7,096 bases of DNA, from contig JANWID010000208.1 in assembly GCA_025450095.1 (NCBI GenBank), forward strand, positions 1 to 7,096. Direction: 5' to 3'. The stretch comes from Bacteroidia bacterium (lineage in GTDB: Bacteria; Bacteroidota; Bacteroidia; AKYH767-A; OLB10). The notes below the pieces were generated by a model that ran no database searches, was not told the origin of the DNA, and was given only the letters and a program-made list of their open reading frames with translations. This document shows positions 1-5,300 of this stretch, piece by piece. How positions within the stretch are numbered: the first letter of the stretch is position 1; the number at the start of each line of letters is the position of its first letter. A program made the translations under genes and the position numbers.

Positions 1-16
1 AAGTGTTGTTTTCCAT
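1..16 (-). CDS. rpsB: Probable first five codons of rpsB (30S ribosomal protein S2), cut by window edge
   Basis: On the minus strand an ATG at 16-14 opens a frame reading M-E-N-N-T up to the edge. It follows the rpsI stop codon by 29 bases. In Bacteroidota rpsB commonly follows rplM-rpsI, and S2 proteins of Chitinophagaceae often begin MENN; both points are recalled family knowledge. Only five codons are visible, so the call rests on position and this short match. The intergenic stretch 17-45 is AT-rich, has no Shine-Dalgarno-like purine run and shows no promoter element, which fits cotranscription with rpsI. Confidence 0.5.
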
Positions 17-45
17 TATTATTAATTAATTTATGATAGTTGAGA

Positions 46-435
46 TTAACGCTTGCTGAACTGGAAGCTCTTACGTGCTTTTTTGTGTCCGAATTTCTTA
101 CGCTCTACTGATCTTGGATCACGTTTAAGAACGCCTACTGCTTTCAATGCTGGACGAAACTCAGGATTCAGCTCAACGAGCGCCCTTGCTATACCTAGCT
201 TCGCAGCTTCTGCCTGGCCCTTCATACCACCACCCGCTGCATTGATCTTTACATCGAACTTATCGAGCGATTGAATGGTTTTGAGCGGAAGCTCTACCTG
301 ATTCTGCAGGTATTGCAGTGAAAAATATTCCTTATAATTTTTATCGTTCACCGTAATATTTCCGCTTCCTTTCTGAAGGAAGATCCTTGTTACAGCTTCC
401 TTACGGCGGCCTACGGCATTTTTTTGCTTTTCCAT
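46..435 (-). CDS. rpsI: 30S ribosomal protein S9 (uS9)
   Basis: The product of 129 residues has normal length for bacterial S9. S9 is a small-subunit head protein whose basic C-terminal tail reaches the P-site tRNA. Visible hallmarks are the N-terminal GRRKEAV segment (residues 9-15), the glycine-rich GGGMKGQAEAAKLGIARAL segment (68-86), the RDPRSVERKKFGHKKARK block (105-122) and the conserved terminal S-K-R. The ATG at 435 is 10 bases downstream of the rplM stop, so the two genes are certainly one transcript unit. The sequence before the start (TCGAGTATAC) has no real Shine-Dalgarno motif, as is usual in Bacteroidota. Nothing is truncated or unusual in the protein. Confidence 0.98.
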   Translation of the reverse strand: MEKQKNAVGRRKEAVTRIFLQKGSGNITVNDKNYKEYFSLQYLQNQVELPLKTIQSLDKFDVKINAAGGGMKGQAEAAKLGIARALVELNPEFRPALKAVGVLKRDPRSVERKKFGHKKARKSFQFSKR

Positions 436-445
436 GTATACTCGA

Positions 446-889
446 TTAGAAAGTTAAAGGTTGTGGTTTCTGTGCAGTGTGCTGATGTTCTGCATCGGCA
501 TACACAAACAGCTTTTTGAACATTTTACGTCCGAGCCTGTTCTTTGGCAACATGCCTTTTACCGCTCTTTCAATAACGGCTTCAGGACGACGTGTAAGGA
601 GGTTCTTGGCTGTTTCAGCTTTCTGGCCCCCGGGGTATCCGGAATAGGTCAGGTATTCTTTTTCTTCAAGCTTGTTACCTGTGAATTTTACTTTGCTCGC
701 ATTAGTAACGATAATAAAGTCTCCGCAATCAACATGTGGCGTGTAATAGGCCTTGTTCTTACCTTTAAGAACGGCAGCTATTTTAGCACACATGCGTCCA
801 ACGGTTTGATTGGTACCATCCACAACGTACCAGTTGTGCTTAACGGTAGCCGCATTAGCATGTTTTGTAGTGAAATGTAATTTGCTCAT
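446..889 (-). CDS. rplM: 50S ribosomal protein L13 (uL13)
   Basis: The product of 147 residues matches L13, an early-assembling large-subunit protein that binds 23S rRNA. Diagnostic segments are W-Y-V-V-D-G (20-25) with the following V-G-R (30-32), YYTPHVDCGDFIIVTNA (48-64), the TYSGYPGG turn (81-88), RAVKGMLPKNRLGR (108-121) and the C-terminal LFVYADAEHQHTAQKP (127-142), which corresponds to the family's 'L-VY-G--HPH-AQ-P' signature with H-Q-H in place of H-P-H. It is the first gene of the visible ribosomal operon and is followed after 10 bases by rpsI. A TACCTTTG element and a leader hairpin lie upstream. In several bacteria L13 represses its own operon through the leader; whether that applies here is inference. 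The ATG at 889 gives the full N-terminus expected for the family. Confidence 0.98.
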   Translation of the reverse strand: MSKLHFTTKHANAATVKHNWYVVDGTNQTVGRMCAKIAAVLKGKNKAYYTPHVDCGDFIIVTNASKVKFTGNKLEEKEYLTYSGYPGGQKAETAKNLLTRRPEAVIERAVKGMLPKNRLGRKMFKKLFVYADAEHQHTAQKPQPLTF

Positions 890-903
890 TATACTTTTTT
901 TGA

Positions 904-930
904 TATCCCTCCGCCAACCCGGGAGAAATA
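904..930 (-). promoter_or_regulatory. Hairpin in the rplM leader (candidate L13 autoregulatory element)
   Basis: In the minus-strand transcript, bases 930-922 (UAUUUCUCC) pair without a bulge to 912-904 (GGAGGGAUA), giving nine pairs, two of them G-U, around a nine-base loop (CGGGUUGGC). The 3' arm carries the only purine-rich GGAGGG run near the gene, 17 bases from the ATG, which is farther than normal Shine-Dalgarno spacing. The hairpin lies between the predicted transcription start and the rplM start. Leader motifs upstream of L13 genes in Bacteroidia have been proposed by comparative genomics (recalled, not checked), and this could be one. The base pairing is seen; the regulatory role is inferred. 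Confidence 0.45.
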
Positions 931-947
931 ATATTTAAAATGGAGCG

Positions 948-955
948 CAAAGGTA
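948..955 (-). promoter_or_regulatory. Bacteroidota-type -7 promoter element for rplM-rpsI
   Basis: Read on the minus strand this is TACCTTTG, a perfect match to the Bacteroidota housekeeping -7 consensus TAnnTTTG. Initiation would fall roughly at 940-943, leaving a leader of about 50 bases before rplM. The -33 element (TTG or TTTG, about 19-21 bases upstream) is not clear: the stretch around 974-980 reads as T-rich without an exact TTG. The match, its place in a 136-base gap and its orientation toward a highly expressed operon support it. Confidence 0.65.
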
Positions 956-962
956 GGGGGAT

Positions 963-1059
963 GCCTCTTAAAAAGAATAAATTTTGCGAAGTATTTTTTA
1001 CCGGAGTTTTGTAATCTATTGAAAATCAATAAAAATTTTGACTAAAAATTTTAAGAGGC
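963..1059. repeat. 11-bp perfect inverted repeat, arms 75 bp apart
   Basis: Arm 963-973 is GCCTCTTAAAA and arm 1049-1059 is its exact reverse complement TTTTAAGAGGC. The right arm lies in the last codons of the large VCBS gene; the left arm lies just upstream of the rplM -7 element, in the promoter spacer. In a transcript running out of the VCBS gene the arms could pair at long range. There is no U-tract after the 3' arm, so it is not a standard terminator. An 11-bp match at this distance may occur by chance in an AT-rich window of this size. Confidence 0.3.
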
Positions 1060-4000
1060 TGATTGTTCACTCCTATTAGGATGTAATTACCGCCCGTAGC
1101 TTTCCTGATAGCTTTTATGTCTCGTACCTCTCCATTGATAAACAGGCCGCTCTTTGATGGGGGCAGATAGGAAAACTGTTCTCCTTTTTCAGCTAATAGA
1201 GTAACACCGTAACTCGCATCAAATCGTCCCGCCTGTGGTTTCAGTCCGTAAAAATTTCCGGCAAGGAACACATCTTTGTTTTGATCATTATTCAGATCTC
1301 CAACATAAGCCCCGAAAACATATGATAGCTGCGCCATCTGCGGAAAAGCCTCAATTGTAAAATTGCCCTTCCCATCATTCCTGAATAATGCCGACCGGGT
1401 TTCTTTCACTTCAAGCACATTAACACCCTTCAGCTGTTCTTCAGTAAAAATTTTATCGATTGGCTTACCGGCATAATCCGCGAAATACAAAAAGTCTTTT
1501 TTCAATGCCGGGATCTGCGACTGCAATTCACCTTTCATAAAATATGGATATGCCTGTCCATCAGTTTTAAAATAAACAGGAATGCACTCAATTTGCCCGT
1601 TCCTGTCGAAGTCTCCAACATACAATTTTGCCGGTTTCTCCTCGCTGCCTGTTATTCGTGAATTCAATCCGGTATTTCCGGCTACCAGGTCCATATCACC
1701 ATCATTATCTATATCGGCAACCTCCAAATTATTCCACCACCCGCTGGAATTTTTTATTTCAAATGACTTTTCAAGCATCCCTTCATCAAACTTCATCACG
1801 GTCACCGGCATCCAGTCACCTACTATTATCAGTTCTTCCCTTCCATCCTTATCAATATCTGCAACTTTTGCATCAGTTACCATTCCGAGATTGATCAGTG
1901 AGGGCGCAAGCTGTGCAGTTACATCAGCAAATTTTCCTTCGCCAAGATTTTTAATCAAAGCACTGGAAGGAAAAATTCCATAAGTGCCCGGAACACAACG
2001 GGCTCCTACAAACAGATCTTTCTTTCCATCATTGTCAATATCATAAAGAGCTAAGGAGGAAGCATTGATTGAAACTTTCGGCAGGGAAACTGTGTCGCGC
2101 GAAAAATTTCCCCTTCCATCATTTTTATAAAGTCTTACATACAAGTAAGGAGATCCTGGCTTTGCCTGGTTTCCTCCGGAACCTAATATAAGATCAGCGT
2201 CATTGTCACCATCCGCATCAAAAAATACTGCGGCTGTTGTTTCAAAATATTTATCAGACACGAGAGACGCTTGCGGCTGTTCCCTGAAATGGCCATTCTT
2301 TTGCTGAATAAATATTCTTGCGGTATCCCCAACACTGCTTCCGATAAAAAAATCCTCCGTTCCGTCATTGTTAATATCACCAACTGCAATACATGGACCT
2401 TCAGTAGAAAGCATTTTTGGTATCAGCCTCTCAACGTCGAAATCAATAAACTGATTTTCTTTATGAACAATGTTGCCTGTAATAACTTCTGCTGTTACAT
2501 TTTTATATAGAGGATGAGCTTCTTTTTCAGGAGTATCCTTTACAGGCCCTTTCGCATTTTTCTGGTCGAGAGTTATTGCAGTATCACTGCTTATATTTTT
2601 TAATTTTTCCTCTTTCTGATCAGGCCACCTGATGATCAGGCTATCTATTTTCTGAACACTTCCCAACCCAAAATGCAGTTGAAGATCTACACTGCTCTGA
2701 AAACCCCGGCTGGGCATTTGCTCGAGAACCTGCATACCGTTTGATGTATAAATTGAAACACGTGATCCGATACCAGCAGTGTTCGGAGAAATTCCTTTAA
2801 GGTTAATTTTAAGAAAATGATTTTTGAGTTGTTCGCTGGCCTGGTTCCTGTAAAGAAATGCCTCAGCATTTTCATTGTTCACCACAATATCAAGATCACC
2901 GTCATTATCAAGATCGCCGTATGCAGCGCCATTACTGAATGATGGAGTACCCAGTCCCAATGAATCCGTAACGTTCCTGAATTGCAGTTTGCCGGTGTTT
3001 ACAAATCCATAGTTAGGAATTTTGTTAGATGGCATTCTCTTGAGGATACCTTCAAAATCAAATCCACCTTCCTTCACTTTGTCAAGTACTTCATTACTTC
3101 CGAAAAATTCAAGGAAATCCTGATCCGTAAGATCTTTACTGATACCATTGCAAACAAAAAGATCCTTTAGTCCGTCGTTATTGAAATCAAAACTCAGCGC
3201 CCCCCAACTCCATCCGGTTGCATCTACGCCCGCGAGCTGCGCAATTTCACTGAAAGTGCCATCACCATTATTCAGCTGCAGGCAATTTGATGTAAACTGA
3301 TGGTGAAAATCTCCCTGGAGACGCGCATTCTGAACATCATAATCATCAAATTTTATTGTGGTCTTCAGCTTGTAATCATTTTCCGGAAGCATTTCAGTGG
3401 TGAAAACGTCGAGCAGTCCGTCATTGTTAATATCGATTATGTCGGAACCCATCGAGCCCTGGCTGATATGTCCCATCGCTTCGTTGATGACTTCTTTGAA
3501 TGTGCCGTTTTTCTGGTTGATGTATAAATAATCTCTTTCAAAAAAATCATTCGAAATATACATGTCTTCCCAACCGTCATTATTCAGGTCGCCAACCGTA
3601 ATACCTAATCCGAATCCAATCTCGCCACCGTAGATACCAGCCTGCTCGCTTACGTCTGTAAACCTGCCGCCTTCATTTTTATAAAACCTGTCGCCATTTA
3701 TTTTGTCCCGTATGTTGCGGATGTTTTTGTTGTAACCAAAACTTTCTATGGATCGCGGACTGTTATTCAACACAAAGCAATCGAGGTCGCCATCATGATC
3801 ATAGTCGAAGAACGCGGCATGTGTAGTTAACCCGATATCATTGAGGCCGTATTTAGCCGCCTCTTCTTTAAAAGTGCCATTGCGCTGGTTGATATAAAGG
3901 TCGTTAGGGTGGTTATAGCCAATGAGCCCGCCGCTGTTGCAAACATAAATATCAAGCCAACCATCTCCATTAACATCAGCCATTGTAACGCCCGTATACC

Positions 4001-4397
4001 ATTTATTGGCGCTTACAATACCTGCGGCGTCAGTAACATCTTCAAACTTCCAGTTTCCCTTGTTGATGTATAATTTGTTCTTCCCCTGGTTGGCGGTAAA
4101 AAATATATCAGGCAGGCCATCATTATTAACGTCACCGACAGAAACTCCTGCGCCATTGTAAAAATTCCGGAAATTAAAAATGTTAAGTTCCTTCGTATCC
4201 TTTACTGCATTGTCAAAAGTAACACCGGTTTCGGTCGAACTCATCATGCGAAACAGGGCATTATTATTTACAGGATCCCTATGAGTATTGCATGAGAGAA
4301 AAAAGCAGGCAAAAATGGTTACCAGGTTAACCGCAGTCGCCTGGCAATTGCGAATTGTCAAGTTAACAGATTTTACTATTTTCGACCCCTCTTGCAT
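1026..4397 (-). CDS. Large VCBS/FG-GAP repeat lipoprotein with central ASPIC/UnbV domain
   Basis: The product of about 1123 residues appears complete. A hydrophobic stretch ending in F-F-L-S-C places the lipidated cysteine at residue 36, so export as a lipoprotein is likely; no acidic run follows the cysteine, so surface display is uncertain. Seven calcium-type D-x-[DN]-x-D-G-x-x-D motifs or close variants lie near residues 89, 141, 198, 270, 322, 404 and 495. An ASPIC/UnbV domain follows at about 526-611 (GFQSS, HFGLG, IRWPD), then seven more motifs near 674, 727, 786, 847, 895, 929 and 1034, several degenerate (e.g. DADGDNDAD, DLNNDQNKD). Such repeats form beta-propeller blades that bind calcium. 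The family is frequent in Bacteroidota, often beside SusC/SusD genes (known), but the ligand is unknown. The frame stays open to an ATG at 4463, but that start would overlap the divergent gene and add a second hydrophobic segment; the ATG at 4397 fits the signal peptide best. An in-frame TTG at 4361 would also give a plausible 24-residue signal peptide. Confidence 0.9.
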   Translation of the reverse strand: MQEGSKIVKSVNLTIRNCQATAVNLVTIFACFFLSCNTHRDPVNNNALFRMMSSTETGVTFDNAVKDTKELNIFNFRNFYNGAGVSVGDVNNDGLPDIFFTANQGKNKLYINKGNWKFEDVTDAAGIVSANKWYTGVTMADVNGDGWLDIYVCNSGGLIGYNHPNDLYINQRNGTFKEEAAKYGLNDIGLTTHAAFFDYDHDGDLDCFVLNNSPRSIESFGYNKNIRNIRDKINGDRFYKNEGGRFTDVSEQAGIYGGEIGFGLGITVGDLNNDGWEDMYISNDFFERDYLYINQKNGTFKEVINEAMGHISQGSMGSDIIDINNDGLLDVFTTEMLPENDYKLKTTIKFDDYDVQNARLQGDFHHQFTSNCLQLNNGDGTFSEIAQLAGVDATGWSWGALSFDFNNDGLKDLFVCNGISKDLTDQDFLEFFGSNEVLDKVKEGGFDFEGILKRMPSNKIPNYGFVNTGKLQFRNVTDSLGLGTPSFSNGAAYGDLDNDGDLDIVVNNENAEAFLYRNQASEQLKNHFLKINLKGISPNTAGIGSRVSIYTSNGMQVLEQMPSRGFQSSVDLQLHFGLGSVQKIDSLIIRWPDQKEEKLKNISSDTAITLDQKNAKGPVKDTPEKEAHPLYKNVTAEVITGNIVHKENQFIDFDVERLIPKMLSTEGPCIAVGDINNDGTEDFFIGSSVGDTARIFIQQKNGHFREQPQASLVSDKYFETTAAVFFDADGDNDADLILGSGGNQAKPGSPYLYVRLYKNDGRGNFSRDTVSLPKVSINASSLALYDIDNDGKKDLFVGARCVPGTYGIFPSSALIKNLGEGKFADVTAQLAPSLINLGMVTDAKVADIDKDGREELIIVGDWMPVTVMKFDEGMLEKSFEIKNSSGWWNNLEVADIDNDGDMDLVAGNTGLNSRITGSEEKPAKLYVGDFDRNGQIECIPVYFKTDGQAYPYFMKGELQSQIPALKKDFLYFADYAGKPIDKIFTEEQLKGVNVLEVKETRSALFRNDGKGNFTIEAFPQMAQLSYVFGAYVGDLNNDQNKDVFLAGNFYGLKPQAGRFDASYGVTLLAEKGEQFSYLPPSKSGLFINGEVRDIKAIRKATGGNYILIGVNNQPLKIFSQNFY
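4355..4384 (+). promoter_or_regulatory. Candidate promoter of the GyrI-like gene
   Basis: TTG at 4355-4357, a 19-base spacer, then TATTTTCG at 4377-4384, one mismatch from the Bacteroidota -7 consensus TAnnTTTG. Initiation near 4390 would leave a leader of about 15 bases before the ATG at 4405. The site lies inside the signal-peptide codons of the opposite-strand VCBS gene. A 13-base near-palindrome, CAATT-GCG-AATTG (4345-4357), overlaps the TTG element and could be an operator. The spacing and motif match are seen; activity is inferred. Confidence 0.4.
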
Positions 4398-4404
4398 ATT
4401 GCTC

Positions 4405-5298
4405 ATGAAAACAAAAATATTTATTGCAATTCTTTTCATCATTGTTATTGCCGGAATCATCATTTATCTGCTGATACCTTCCCCAATAATAGTTTCAAAC
4501 AGTATTTCATTCAAGACCAGCTCCAATGGAGCATACCGTACTCTGATCAACCAGGATAACTGGAACAGATGGTCGCCACAAACATTTTCAGTATCAAAAA
4601 AACTCGTCAACACAATAGAACTCGATTTTAAAAATAAAAAGACTTCTATCCCTGTTTCCATACTGATGATCCCGTTATCCAAAGATTCTGTCAGAATTTC
4701 ATGGAAAGCAACTTTTCCCGAAGTTTCTAACCCGGTTTCTAAAATCACACAATACCTGCAGGCAGTTTCTACCAGGAATGAAATGGATGAAACGCTTAAA
4801 AAATTTCAGACGTTTGTAGAACGCAACGAAAACATATACGGTATTAACATCCAGGAAACTTCAACTTCAGATACATTGCTGGTGACCACAAGATTCACAT
4901 CCACCACTCTCCCGTCGAATCATCTTGTATATTCCTATATCGATAAATTAAGAGCTTACACTGCTGCCGCCAGTGCAAATATTTCCGGTCCGCCTATGCT
5001 AAACATTTCTACAATCGACAGCACCTTGTTCAGTTGTATGGTTGCACTGCCCATCGACAAAATAGTTGATGACAATGGCCCCATATTTTTTGTGAGGATG
5101 GTTCCAGGGCGATTCCTTACTACTGAGGTCACCGGGGGTCCGCACACCATTCTATTCGCGCATCGCATGATGGACCAGTATTTCAAAGATTTTAACAGAG
5201 TGGCTATGGCTATCCCGTTCGAATATCTTGTAACGGACAGGATGAAAGAAACAGACACTACAAAATGGGTCACCAAAGTGTATAGCCCTGTTTACTGA
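4405..5298 (+). CDS. Membrane-anchored SRPBCC-like plus GyrI-like (effector-binding) domain protein
   Basis: The 297-residue product starts with a strongly hydrophobic segment (about 4-24) right after the ATG, which fixes this start; it is probably an inner-membrane anchor or uncleaved signal. Residues about 28-140 resemble the START/SRPBCC (polyketide cyclase-like) fold: an I-S-F strand, then a helix and W-N-R-W-S-P (53-58), like the W-x-x-W-x-P often seen there. Residues about 143-297 resemble the GyrI/AraC effector-binding domain, with G-P-P (195-197), A-L-P-I-D (214-218), a V-P-G-R-F turn (233-237), G-G-P-H (244-247) and a closing P-F-E-Y-L ... W-V-T-K-V-Y-S-P-V. These folds bind small hydrophobic or cationic ligands; no ligand or enzyme activity can be named. 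No DNA-binding domain is present. The gene is divergent from the VCBS lipoprotein (start 7 bases away) and its stop is 2 bases from the stop of the convergent VCBS gene. The domain calls come from motif resemblance, not a profile search. Confidence 0.8.
   Translation: MKTKIFIAILFIIVIAGIIIYLLIPSPIIVSNSISFKTSSNGAYRTLINQDNWNRWSPQTFSVSKKLVNTIELDFKNKKTSIPVSILMIPLSKDSVRISWKATFPEVSNPVSKITQYLQAVSTRNEMDETLKKFQTFVERNENIYGINIQETSTSDTLLVTTRFTSTTLPSNHLVYSYIDKLRAYTAAASANISGPPMLNISTIDSTLFSCMVALPIDKIVDDNGPIFFVRMVPGRFLTTEVTGGPHTILFAHRMMDQYFKDFNRVAMAIPFEYLVTDRMKETDTTKWVTKVYSPVY
4412..4419 (-). promoter_or_regulatory. Candidate -7 element for the VCBS lipoprotein gene, inside the GyrI-like ORF
   Basis: Read on the minus strand this is TATTTTTG, a full match to TAnnTTTG. 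It occupies codons 3-5 of the opposite-strand gene. Initiation would fall near 4404-4407, only about 7-10 bases before the ATG at 4397, which supports that start over the one at 4463. No exact TTG sits at the -33 distance; ATG triplets occur at spacers of 17 and 20 bases. A-rich codons can create this motif by chance. Confidence 0.35.
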
Positions 5299-5300
5299 TC

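Noticed and set aside
461..880. Plus-strand open frame of 139 codons opposite rplM
   Set aside because: It is antisense to a certain ribosomal protein gene, has low-complexity F-rich segments and no recognisable domain or promoter.
985..1025. Possible intrinsic terminator after the large VCBS gene
   Set aside because: The T-rich run (GTATTTTTTAC) has only a 3-bp stem and no GC-rich hairpin precedes a U-tract in the minus-strand RNA.
1030..1053. Two AAAAATTTT copies at the end of the VCBS gene
   Set aside because: Short AT-only direct repeats inside coding sequence; likely chance, with no further copies forming an array.
1582..1983. Plus-strand open frame of 133 codons inside the large VCBS gene
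   Set aside because: The S/P/I-rich translation is the complement of repeated Asp/Asn/Gly codons; repeat genes of this type regularly produce such shadows.
1026..4397. CRISPR array or tandem DNA repeats suggested by recurring ATC/ATT-rich strings such as those encoding Asp-Asn-Asn-Asp-Gly
   Set aside because: The recurrences are irregularly spaced, diverged at DNA level and in frame, so they are protein repeat motifs and not DNA-level repeats.
4288..4404. Upstream in-frame extension of the GyrI-like gene to an ATG at 4288
   Set aside because: It would place 39 charged and mixed residues before the hydrophobic anchor and overlap the lipoprotein's signal-peptide codons; the ATG at 4405 directly precedes the membrane segment and has a promoter-like sequence at suitable distance.
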